Shown: piece by piece, positions 51,989 to 59,572 of the stretch
How the letters are laid out: every line of letters starts with the position of its first letter
Position numbering within the stretch: position 1 is the first letter of the stretch
Assembly: GCF_014649955.1 (NCBI RefSeq)
Contig: NZ_BMUA01000014.1
Coordinates: forward strand, 62,001 to 126,000
Direction: 5' to 3'
Origin: Streptomyces violascens
Lineage (GTDB): Bacteria; Actinomycetota; Actinomycetes; Streptomycetales; Streptomycetaceae
Length of the DNA stretch: 64,000 bases
Notes under the pieces: generated by a model
Seen by the model: only the letters and a program-made list of their open reading frames with translations
What the model was told of the DNA's origin: nothing
Database searches by the model: none
Position numbers and translations under genes: made by a program

Positions 51989-52567
51989 TTATTTCCCCCG
52001 CGCCGCCGCCTTCGCCTCCTGCTTGTACGCCCGTACCTTCGTCAGCGACTCCGGCCCGGTGATGTCGGCCACCGAGCGGAAGCAATTCGCCTCGCCGTAG
52101 GGCCCGGCCGCCTCGCGCCACCCCTTGGGCCGGACCCCGAGCTGCTTGCCCAGGAGCGCGAGGAAGATCTTCGCCTTCTGCTCGCCGAACCCCGGCAGCG
52201 CCTTGAGGCGGGCCAGGAGCTCGGCGCCGGTCCCGACCCCCGTCCACACCCCCGCCGCGTCACCCCCGTACTCCTCGACGAGGAACTGGCAGAGCTGCTG
52301 GATGCGCTTGGCCATGGATCCCGGATAGCGGTGTACGGCCGGCTTCTCCTTGAGGAACTCCGCGAAGGCCTCGGGGTCGTACGCCGCGATGGCTCCGGCG
52401 TCGAGATCGTCCGCCCCCATGCGCCGGGCGATCGTGTACGGGCCGGAGAACGCCCATTCCATGGGGACCTGCTGGTCGAGCAGCATGCCGACCAGCGCGG
52501 CCAGCGGGCTGCGGCCGAGCAGCTCGTCGGCCTCGGGCTGCTGGGCGAGCCGAAGGGTTGTGTTCAT
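51989..52567 (-). CDS. HhH-GPD base-excision DNA repair protein
   Basis: The 192-residue HhH-GPD fold protein has LAALVGMLLDQQVPMEWAFSG at the N-terminus, the helix-hairpin-helix LKALPGFGEQKAKIFLALLG and the tail GWREAAGPYG. It is probably a DNA glycosylase. The usual catalytic Lys/Asp pair is not evident to me, so lesion specificity is unknown. It is convergent with the HerA-like gene, 53 bp apart. Confidence 0.85.
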   Translation of the reverse strand: MNTTLRLAQQPEADELLGRSPLAALVGMLLDQQVPMEWAFSGPYTIARRMGADDLDAGAIAAYDPEAFAEFLKEKPAVHRYPGSMAKRIQQLCQFLVEEYGGDAAGVWTGVGTGAELLARLKALPGFGEQKAKIFLALLGKQLGVRPKGWREAAGPYGEANCFRSVADITGPESLTKVRAYKQEAKAAARGK

Positions 52568-52727
52568 GCCTCGATGATCGACGGCCGGGGACGCCGCCGC
52601 ACGCGGACACCCCCACCCGGCGCCAGGGCCCGTTCGAATCGGGTCCCGCTTCGCATCACGCTTTCGTATGACAGACCTACGGGCCCCGAATGCCCTCGCT
52701 CCGGCCGGGTAGTTCGGCTCGGACCAT

Positions 52728-52832
52728 CACGTGCGTACCAAGCATGTGCGCACCAGCCATGTGCGCACCGGCCACGTGCGCAACAGCCATGTGCGGACCA
52801 CCCATGTGCGTCTCGGGCACGTGTGTATCCAG
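52728..52832 (+). repeat. Seven-copy 15-bp tandem array in the geosmin synthase leader
   Basis: CAYGTG hexamers start at 52728, 52743, 52758, 52773, 52788, 52803 and 52818, exactly 15 bp apart. The consensus is CATGTGCGCACCAGC. The last copy runs into the AGGAGGGG ribosome site. Copies differ at several positions, so the array is old or under selection. Confidence 0.92.
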
Positions 52833-52846
52833 GAGGGGCCACCGCA

Positions 52847-55090
52847 GTGAGCCAGCCTTTTGTCCTGCCGGATTTCTATCTGCCGTATCCGGCCCGGCTC
52901 AATCCCCATCTGGAGTCCGCCAGGGCGCATTCCCGCACCTGGGCCCGGCAGATGGGCATGCTGGAGGGCTCCGGGATCTGGGAGCCGAAGGACCTCGACG
53001 CGCACGACTACGCGCTGCTCTGCTCGTACACCCACCCCGACTGCGACGCGGAACAGCTCGCCCTGGTCACCGACTGGTACGTGTGGGTGTTCTTCTTCGA
53101 CGACCACTTCCTGGAGATGTTCAAACGGACCCTGGACCGCAAGGGCGGCAAGGAGTACCTCGACCGCCTGCCCGCGTTCATGCCGATGGACCTCGCCGAC
53201 GGGTTCCCCGAGGCGACCAACCCGGTCGAGGCGGGCCTCGCCGACCTGTGGGAGCGCACCGTCCCGTCGATGACGCAGGCCTGGCGCGAGCGCTTCGCCA
53301 TCAGCACCCGCAACCTGCTCAACGAGTCGCTGTGGGAGCTCGCCAACATCAACGCCGGGCGGATCGCCAACCCCGTCGAGTACATCGAGATGCGCCGCAA
53401 GGTGGGCGGAGCGCCCTGGTCGGCCGGTCTCATCGAGTACGCCGCGAACGCCGAGCTCCCTGCCTGTGTGGCCGGGTCGAGGCCGCTCAGGGTCCTCACC
53501 GACGCCTTCGCCGACGCCGTCCACCTGCGCAACGACCTCTTCTCCTACCAGCGCGAGGTGGAGGACGAGGGCGAACTCAGCAATGGCGTGCTGGTACTTG
53601 AGACCTTCCTCGGATGCACGACCCAGGAGGCCGCCGAGGCCGTCAATGATCTGCTGACCTCGCGGCTCCAGCAGTTCGAGAACACCGCGCTCACCGAAGT
53701 CCCCGCCCTGTGCCTGGAGAAGGGCCTCACGCCGGACCAGTGCGCGGGCCTCGCCGGGTACGTCAAGGGGCTCCAGGACTGGCAGTCCGGCGGCCACGAG
53801 TGGCACATGCGCTCCAGCCGCTACATGAACGAGGACGCCGTCACCGGCCCCTCCCTCTTCAGCGGCGTGCTCGGCACCTCGGCGCTCGACGTCACCACGC
53901 TGTTCGGGCGCCCGGCCGCGGCCCGGCAGCGCAGCTTCACGCACGTACCGATGCAGAAGGTCGGCCCGTCGCTGCTGCCCGAGTTCGATGTGCCGTACCC
54001 ACTGTCGCTCAGCCCACATGTGGCCCGCGCACGTGTGGCGTCCCTCGACTGGGCGGAGCGTATGGGGCTGCTCCACGACCTCTGGGACAGGGAGAAGCTG
54101 GCGGGCTACGACTTCGCGCTCTGCTCCGCCGGCCTCGACCCCGACGCGACGCCGGAGGAGCTGGAACTCAGCGCCCAGTGGCTGACCTGGGGCACGTACG
54201 GCGACGACTACTACCCGCTGATCTACGGGCGCCCGCGCAACCTGGCCGGGGCGCGGGCGAACAACGAGCGGCTCTCCGCGTGCATGCCGGTCGACGAGCC
54301 CGGGGCCGGGCTCGCGCTGGCCCGGACCCCCATGGAGTGCGCCCTCGCCGACCTGTGGGCGCGCACCGCGGGCCCGATGTCCCCCGAGGCCCGCGTGGCC
54401 CTCCGCCGGTCCGTCGACACAATGCTGGAGAGCTGGCTGTGGGAGCTGCACAACCAGGCCCAGCACCGCATCCCCGACCCCGTCGACTACATCGAGATGC
54501 GCCGGAGCACCTTCGGCTCCGACCTCACCATGAGCCTCTCGCGGCTCCGCCACGCGGGCCAACTGCCGCCCGGGATCTACGAGAGCGGCCCCGTCCGCAG
54601 CATGGAGAACGCGGCGGCCGACTACTGCTGCCTCCTCAACGACGTCTTCTCGTACCAGAAGGAGATCGAGTACGAGGGCGAGCTGCACAACGGCATCCTC
54701 GTCGTGCAGAACTTCTTCGACTGCGACTACCCGACGGGCCTGCGCATCATCGACGACCTGATGCGCTCGCGGCTGCGCCAGTTCCAGCACGTCATCGAGA
54801 ACGAACTGCCGGTTCTTTACGAGGACTTCGAGCTGGACGAGCACGGGCGGGCGACGCTCGACACCTATGTGGCCGAACTCCAGGACTGGATCGCGGGCAT
54901 CCTGAACTGGCACGTCTCGGCACGCCGCTACAGGGACGAGGACCTGCCGGACGCCCTGCCGCATGGCAGCCACCCCCAAAGCGCGGCCCAGACGGGGGCG
55001 GCCCCGGGGTGGATGCGGCCCACCGGGACGGGGACCTCGGCGGACCGGGTGCGGCTGCCCGAGGTGCCGACGGCCGTCGTCGTGCCTTGA
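52847..55090 (+). CDS. geoA: Germacradienol/geosmin synthase
   Basis: The 747-residue bifunctional terpene synthase converts farnesyl diphosphate to germacradienol/germacrene D (N-terminal half) and then to geosmin (C-terminal half). The N-terminal metal motifs are DDHFLE (residues 85-90) and NDLFSYQREVEDE (from 229). The C-terminal half has GDDYYP (D453-D454) and NDVFSYQKEIEYE. Length fits the family (~726 in S. coelicolor). It starts at GTG 52847 after AGGAGGGG. The C-terminal tail is Ala/Gly/Pro-rich and the 3' flank is a GCCGTCGTGCC-type simple repeat. No 2-MIB genes are adjacent. Confidence 0.97.
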   Translation: MSQPFVLPDFYLPYPARLNPHLESARAHSRTWARQMGMLEGSGIWEPKDLDAHDYALLCSYTHPDCDAEQLALVTDWYVWVFFFDDHFLEMFKRTLDRKGGKEYLDRLPAFMPMDLADGFPEATNPVEAGLADLWERTVPSMTQAWRERFAISTRNLLNESLWELANINAGRIANPVEYIEMRRKVGGAPWSAGLIEYAANAELPACVAGSRPLRVLTDAFADAVHLRNDLFSYQREVEDEGELSNGVLVLETFLGCTTQEAAEAVNDLLTSRLQQFENTALTEVPALCLEKGLTPDQCAGLAGYVKGLQDWQSGGHEWHMRSSRYMNEDAVTGPSLFSGVLGTSALDVTTLFGRPAAARQRSFTHVPMQKVGPSLLPEFDVPYPLSLSPHVARARVASLDWAERMGLLHDLWDREKLAGYDFALCSAGLDPDATPEELELSAQWLTWGTYGDDYYPLIYGRPRNLAGARANNERLSACMPVDEPGAGLALARTPMECALADLWARTAGPMSPEARVALRRSVDTMLESWLWELHNQAQHRIPDPVDYIEMRRSTFGSDLTMSLSRLRHAGQLPPGIYESGPVRSMENAAADYCCLLNDVFSYQKEIEYEGELHNGILVVQNFFDCDYPTGLRIIDDLMRSRLRQFQHVIENELPVLYEDFELDEHGRATLDTYVAELQDWIAGILNWHVSARRYRDEDLPDALPHGSHPQSAAQTGAAPGWMRPTGTGTSADRVRLPEVPTAVVVP

Positions 55091-55224
55091 GAGGCGTGCC
55101 GTCAGCGGCGGTCGTGCCGTCGGCCGTCGTCGTGCCACCAGTGGCCGTCGTGCCATCAGTGGCGGGAGCCCACACCTCGTGATCCTCTAATGTGCGGGGG
55201 CCACACCCACACGAGGAGGCGCGC

Positions 55225-56148
55225 ATGGGACACGACCACGGCGCGCCCTCCGCCGCATCCGGCACGCTCAGTGGCACATACCGCAAACGGCTCCTGTGGA
55301 CCATCGGCATCAGCGCGTCGATCACCCTCATCCAGGTGGTCGGCGCGCTGCTTTCCGGCAGCCTCGCGCTGCTCGCCGACGCCGCGCACAGCCTCACCGA
55401 CGCGATCGGGGTGTCGCTCGCGCTGGGCGCGATCACGCTCGCCCAGCGCGCCCCGACACCGCGCCGGACCTTCGGCTTCTACCGGGTGGAGATCTTCTCG
55501 GCGGTCCTGAACGCCCTGCTCCTCGCCGCGATCTTCGTCTGGGTCCTGTGGTCGGCGATCCGCCGCTTCAGCGAGCCGGTCGAGGTCAAGGGCGGGCTGA
55601 TGTTCGCCGTCGCGGTGGGCGGGCTCGCCGCGAACCTGGTGGGTCTGTGGCTCCTCAAGGACGCCAAGGACAAGAGCCTCAACCTGCGCGGCGCCTATCT
55701 GGAGGTGCTCGGCGACGCACTGGGCTCGGTCGCGGTGATCGTCGGCGGCCTGATCATCCTGTTCACCGGCTGGCAGGCCGCCGACCCGATCGCCTCCATC
55801 GTCATCGGGCTGCTGATCGTGCCGAGGACGTACAAACTGCTGCGCGACGCCCTGCACGTCCTGATGGAGGCGGCCCCGAACGACGTCGACCTCGCCGAGG
55901 TGCGCCGCCACCTCCTCGACGAGCCGAGTGTGGTCGACGTACATGATCTGCACGGTTGGACGGTGACTTCCGGGATGCCTGTGCTCACCGCACATGTGGT
56001 GGTGAAGGAGGCCGCCCTGGAAGGTGGGTACGGGGCACTGCTCACCCGGCTCCAGAGCTGTGTGGGGGACCACTTCGACGTGGCCCACTCCACGATCCAG
56101 CTGGAACCCGAAGGCCACAGTGAGGCCGCGGAATCCCTCCACACCTGA
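55225..56148 (+). CDS. Cation diffusion facilitator (CDF) metal exporter
   Basis: The 307-residue transporter has a His-rich N-terminus (MGHDHG), six membrane segments and the CDF metal site (LLADAAHSLTDAIGVSL and EVLGDALGSVAVIVGG; Asp/His pairs in TM2 and TM5). The cytosolic C-terminal domain (VDVHDLHGWTVTSGMPVLTAHVV) is intact. It probably exports Zn2+ or related ions. ATG 55225 follows GAGGAGG. Confidence 0.94.
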   Translation: MGHDHGAPSAASGTLSGTYRKRLLWTIGISASITLIQVVGALLSGSLALLADAAHSLTDAIGVSLALGAITLAQRAPTPRRTFGFYRVEIFSAVLNALLLAAIFVWVLWSAIRRFSEPVEVKGGLMFAVAVGGLAANLVGLWLLKDAKDKSLNLRGAYLEVLGDALGSVAVIVGGLIILFTGWQAADPIASIVIGLLIVPRTYKLLRDALHVLMEAAPNDVDLAEVRRHLLDEPSVVDVHDLHGWTVTSGMPVLTAHVVVKEAALEGGYGALLTRLQSCVGDHFDVAHSTIQLEPEGHSEAAESLHT

Positions 56149-56167
56149 TCGTCAGCGGTGTGGGTGA

Positions 56168-56251
56168 CGGGTGATTGCCACAGATGGGCGTCACCGAGGG
56201 CGGGTGCCAGAGATGGCGGGTGCCAGAGATGGCGGGTGTCACAGATGGCGG
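56168..56251 (+). repeat. 16-bp tandem array upstream of the SDR gene
   Basis: Units like GGGTGCCAGAGATGGC recur with a 16-bp period (56202, 56218, 56234), with a related degenerate unit at ~56168. The period of 16 would shift frame, so this array is not coding. Confidence 0.8.
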
Positions 56252-56271
56252 GGCTGTCCCGTCCCCTGGGC

Positions 56272-57105
56272 ATGGACCACATAGAGACCCACCACATAGA
56301 CGCGAACCACACTCATGACGCCGACGGCACCGACGCCCTGCACATCGCCGTCGCCGGAGGCACCGGCACGCTGGGCCGCCATGTCGTCGACGAGCTGCGG
56401 GCGCGCGGGCACAACGTGCGGGTGCTGAGCCGGAGTTCGGCCGAGTATCCGGTCGACCTGTCCACGGGCGAGGGCCTGGAGGCCGCGCTCGCGGGCTGCG
56501 ACGTGGTGGTCGACGCCGCGAACTCCGTCTCGCCGCGCACCATGCGCGCCACTCTCGTGGACGGCACGAAACACCTGGTCGCGGCGGAGCGCGCGGCCGG
56601 TGTGGGCCACCACGTGTGCGTGTCGATCGTGGGCTGCGACCGGGTTCCGATGCCGTACTACAAGGTCAAGGTGGCCCAGGAGGACGCCGTCATGGCGGGC
56701 CCGGTGCCGTGGACGATTGTGCGGGCCACGCAGTTCCATGAGCTGATCGCGGGAGTGTTCACGGCCACGGTCCGGGCCCGCGTCCTGCTCGCATCGAGGA
56801 ACGTGATCATGCAGCCGATGGCCGCCGTGGAGGCCGCACGGGCCGTCGCGGACGCGGCCGAGGCAGCCCCGCGCCACGGCCGTATCGAGGCGGCGGGCCC
56901 CGAGCGGACCGACCTGCACACCCTGGCCGCGACCTGGCGCGCCACCACCGCGCGCCGGGCCGCCCTCCTGCCCGCCCCCATCCCCGGCCGCATGGGCCGA
57001 GCCCTCCGCGCCGGGCACCTCGCCTCCACCCACCCCGACGCCCAGGGGGTCGTGGGCTTCGCGGAGTGGCTGGGAGAACGGTCACAAGGTGGCCACGGAT
57101 CGTGA
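56272..57105 (+). CDS. NAD(P)-binding NmrA-like / SDR protein
   Basis: The 277-residue Rossmann protein has the nucleotide motif AVAGGTGTLGRHVVDEL and an atypical SDR core (VVVDAANSV, GVGHHVCVSIVGCDRVPMPYYKVKVAQE, WTIVRATQFHELI). This resembles NmrA-type proteins that sense NAD(P) or act on quinones. The first ~23 residues (MDHIETHHIDANHTHDADG) are His-rich and come from a 15-bp CCACAT repeat (56278-56322). The family start would be near LHIAVAGG, so the extension may be recent. Confidence 0.83.
   Translation: MDHIETHHIDANHTHDADGTDALHIAVAGGTGTLGRHVVDELRARGHNVRVLSRSSAEYPVDLSTGEGLEAALAGCDVVVDAANSVSPRTMRATLVDGTKHLVAAERAAGVGHHVCVSIVGCDRVPMPYYKVKVAQEDAVMAGPVPWTIVRATQFHELIAGVFTATVRARVLLASRNVIMQPMAAVEAARAVADAAEAAPRHGRIEAAGPERTDLHTLAATWRATTARRAALLPAPIPGRMGRALRAGHLASTHPDAQGVVGFAEWLGERSQGGHGS
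56278..56322 (+). repeat. Three-copy 15-bp CACAY repeat at the start of the SDR gene
   Basis: CACAT/CACAC units start at 56278, 56293 and 56308, exactly 15 bp apart. Here they are translated and give the HHIDANH-type N-terminus. Confidence 0.75.
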
Positions 57106-57184
57106 GCACGGGCTCGGCGCGCGGGTTCCGGCGGTGGTGCCTAGCCTGAACGAGGGACTCGGCCTCCTGGAAGGGAGAGAGCCC

Positions 57185-58714
57185 ATGCTCGCGAGACGTG
57201 CAATCGCGGCCGGGGCCGGCGCAGCGGCCCTCGCGCTCATCGGCCCCGCGGCCGAACCCCGCGCCGCCCGGCCGGAGCCGGATCTGAGCCGGTTCTACCA
57301 GCAGAAGATCGGCTGGGAGCCGTGCAAGCCCACCGAGGGCCAGACCGGTGAACTCCTCGATTCCGTACGGGAGATGGAGTGCAGCACCCTCAGCGTGCCG
57401 GTCGACTACGGGGACCTCGGCAAGGGAGCCATATCCCTGGCGCTGGCCCGTTTCAGGACCGCGGCACACGGTAAGGACCGCAAGGGCTCGGTCGTCTTCA
57501 ACTTCGGCGGGCCCGGCGCCTCCGGGGTCGACGGCCTGGCCGCGTTCCGGCCCCAGGCCGCCAAGATCGGCAAGCACTACGACCTGGTGAGCTTCGACCC
57601 GCGCGGCGTCGCGCGCAGCTCCCCCGTCCGCTGCGGCGGCGAGGACGGGCCGGCGCAACTGGAGGGCGAGCGCCAGGACGCGCCGGACACGGGGGCCGCC
57701 GCGGTCGCCGAGGCGGAGCGGATCGCCGAGGCCTGCCGCCAGAAGACCGGCCCGGTCCTCGACCACGTCGGCACCGTCAACGCCTCCCGCGACATGGACG
57801 TACTGCGCCAGGTGCTCGGCGACAAGAAGCTCAACTACCTGGGGATTTCGTACGGGACGCGGCTCGGCGCGGTCTATGCGAGCCAGTTCCCGAAGAAGAC
57901 CGGCCGGATGGCCCTCGACGCCGTCGACACCCTGCAGGGAAGCGCCGAGCAGGACGCGCTGGTGCAGACGAAGGGGTTCCAGAAGGCGCTCGACGCGTTC
58001 TTCGTGGGCTGCGCCCAGCAGAACTGCGAGCTCGGCACCAGCCCGGCGGAGGTCAGGGCGACGTTCGAGACGGCGGTCGAGAAGCTCGCCGACGGCAACG
58101 TGGTGACGGGCGCCGACAATCAGGACTTCACCGGCGACGACCTCCAGAGCGCGGTCCAGGCCGCCCTCTACAGCCAGGCCGCCTGGCCCACACTGTCCGC
58201 GGGGATCGCCGCCCTCCTTCAGGAGGACGACCCCACGGTCCTCGCCTCGCTCAACGAGGGCATGGACTACGCGCCCGCCGACAACTCCGACGAGGCGATG
58301 CTCGCGATCAACTGCGCGGACGACCCGGTACGGCCGGCCGACCCGGCAAAGGAGTTCGCCGCCGTACAGAAGCAACTCATCGAGGAATCCCCGTACTTCG
58401 GGCCCGGCTCGGCCGCGCGGGCCGTCGCCTGCGCGGGCTGGCCGGCGGGCACCGACTACATCCGCCGGATAGACCACCCCGGCGCGCCCAAGATCCTGGT
58501 CGTGGGCGGCAAGGGCGACCCGGCGACGCCGTACCCATGGGCCCAGGACACAGCGAAACGGCTCGGTTCCGGTGTTCTGATGACATACGAGGGTGAGGGG
58601 CACGGGGCGTACTCGGCCTCCCGGTGCATCCGCGCCAAGGTGGACGCCTTCTTCACGGGCGGCACGGTGCCGGAGGAGGGAACGAGCTGCCCGGCGGAGG
58701 TCCCGGACGAGTAG
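57185..58714 (+). CDS. Secreted tripeptidyl-aminopeptidase-like alpha/beta hydrolase
   Basis: The 509-residue product has an N-terminal export signal (MLARRAIAAGAGAAALALIG) and an alpha/beta-hydrolase fold of the Streptomyces Tap/SlpD-SlpE type. The nucleophile Ser lies in GISYGTRLGAVYA, the Asp in GGKGDPATPYPW and the His in GEGHGAYSASRC. The oxyanion-region FNFGGPGASG is present. Likely an extracellular aminopeptidase releasing tripeptides. ATG 57185 follows AAGGGAGAG. Confidence 0.92.
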   Translation: MLARRAIAAGAGAAALALIGPAAEPRAARPEPDLSRFYQQKIGWEPCKPTEGQTGELLDSVREMECSTLSVPVDYGDLGKGAISLALARFRTAAHGKDRKGSVVFNFGGPGASGVDGLAAFRPQAAKIGKHYDLVSFDPRGVARSSPVRCGGEDGPAQLEGERQDAPDTGAAAVAEAERIAEACRQKTGPVLDHVGTVNASRDMDVLRQVLGDKKLNYLGISYGTRLGAVYASQFPKKTGRMALDAVDTLQGSAEQDALVQTKGFQKALDAFFVGCAQQNCELGTSPAEVRATFETAVEKLADGNVVTGADNQDFTGDDLQSAVQAALYSQAAWPTLSAGIAALLQEDDPTVLASLNEGMDYAPADNSDEAMLAINCADDPVRPADPAKEFAAVQKQLIEESPYFGPGSAARAVACAGWPAGTDYIRRIDHPGAPKILVVGGKGDPATPYPWAQDTAKRLGSGVLMTYEGEGHGAYSASRCIRAKVDAFFTGGTVPEEGTSCPAEVPDE

Positions 58715-58772
58715 GGTGCCCGGCGATAATTCAGTGGTCCGCGCCTGGGACAAATGGAACGATCGGCGGCAT

Positions 58773-59480
58773 ATGGATACCCCACACATGCCTCCCGACC
58801 ACGTGCCTCCCGACCACGTGCCTGACCACATGCCTCCCGGTCACACGTCTCCCGCCGACACGGCGGACCTGGCCGCCATGGCCTCTGACGCCACATCGTC
58901 CCCGCACATGGATTCCGGCTCGCACATGGCTTCAGGCCCGCACGTGGCTTCCATCCACACCTGGAGGACGCGACCCGAGGCGCCCGCGGGCATGGCCGAC
59001 GCGGCGGACAGGGCAGCCGTACGGGCCGTGAATCTGGCCGCGTTCCCCACCGCGCACGAGGCGGACCTCGTGGACGGGCTGCGGGACGACCCGGCGTGGA
59101 TCCCCGGCCTTTCGATGCTGGCCGAGGCGCCGGACGGAACGATTGTGGGCCACGCCCTGCTGACCCGGTGCCGGGTCGGCGATGCCCCGGCGCTGGCCCT
59201 CGCGCCGGTCGCGGTGGCGCCCGAGTACCAGCGCACGGGCGCCGGTTCCGCCGCGGTGCGGGCCGCGCTCGATGCCGCGCGGGAACTGGGCGAGGACCTG
59301 GTCCTGGTGCTCGGCCACCCGGACTACTACCCCCGCTTCGGCTTCACCCCGGCCTCCGGCCTCGGCATCCGGGCCCCCTTCGACGTACCGGACGAGGCGA
59401 TGATGGCGCTCCGGCTGCGGCCGGACGGGGCGCCCGCGCCGACGGGAGTGATCAGCTACCCGGCACCGTTCGGGGTGTAG
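58773..59480 (+). CDS. GNAT N-acetyltransferase with repeat-derived N-terminus
   Basis: The 235-residue product has a GNAT domain over the C-terminal ~165 residues (AAVRAVNLAAFPTAHEADLVDGL, LAPVAVAPEYQRTGAGSAAV with the acetyl-CoA loop, VLVLGHPDYYPRFGF). This is the YhbS-like type. The first ~65 residues (HMPPDHVPPDHV, SPHMDSGSHMASGPHVAS) come from a CAYRTG repeat of 15- and 18-bp spacing. The ribosome site for ATG 58773 is weak; ATG 58925 is an alternative start. Confidence 0.8.
   Translation: MDTPHMPPDHVPPDHVPDHMPPGHTSPADTADLAAMASDATSSPHMDSGSHMASGPHVASIHTWRTRPEAPAGMADAADRAAVRAVNLAAFPTAHEADLVDGLRDDPAWIPGLSMLAEAPDGTIVGHALLTRCRVGDAPALALAPVAVAPEYQRTGAGSAAVRAALDAARELGEDLVLVLGHPDYYPRFGFTPASGLGIRAPFDVPDEAMMALRLRPDGAPAPTGVISYPAPFGV
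58785..58946 (+). repeat. CAYRTG repeat, 15-bp then 18-bp spacing, coding
   Basis: CACATG/CACGTG/CACACG cores lie at 58785, 58800, 58815, 58827 and 58842, with a second group at 58905, 58923 and 58941 (18-bp spacing). All spacings are multiples of three, so the reading frame is kept. Confidence 0.82.
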
Positions 59481-59490
59481 GCCTGGCCCC

Positions 59491-59526
59491 CATGGGCTGT
59501 GTCCCCATGGGCCGCGCCGCCGTGGG
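59491..59526 (+). repeat. Three-copy 15-bp C(A/G)TGGG repeat after the GNAT gene
   Basis: CATGGG at 59491 and 59506 and CGTGGG at 59521 are spaced exactly 15 bp. Non-coding spacer between two convergent genes. Confidence 0.7.
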
Positions 59527-59572
59527 CCGCCCCGCCCCGCGGGCGCCGACCGCGCGTGCCCCGCCGTGGGCG

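Noticed and set aside
52728..52832. Possible CRISPR array
   Set aside because: Units are 15 bp, contiguous and degenerate, with no unique spacers and no cas genes nearby.
52564..52842. Minus-strand frame encoding AHGWC-type pentapeptide repeats
   Set aside because: It is produced by the 15-bp array read in reverse; no ribosome site, no homologous domain, and it overlaps the geoA leader.
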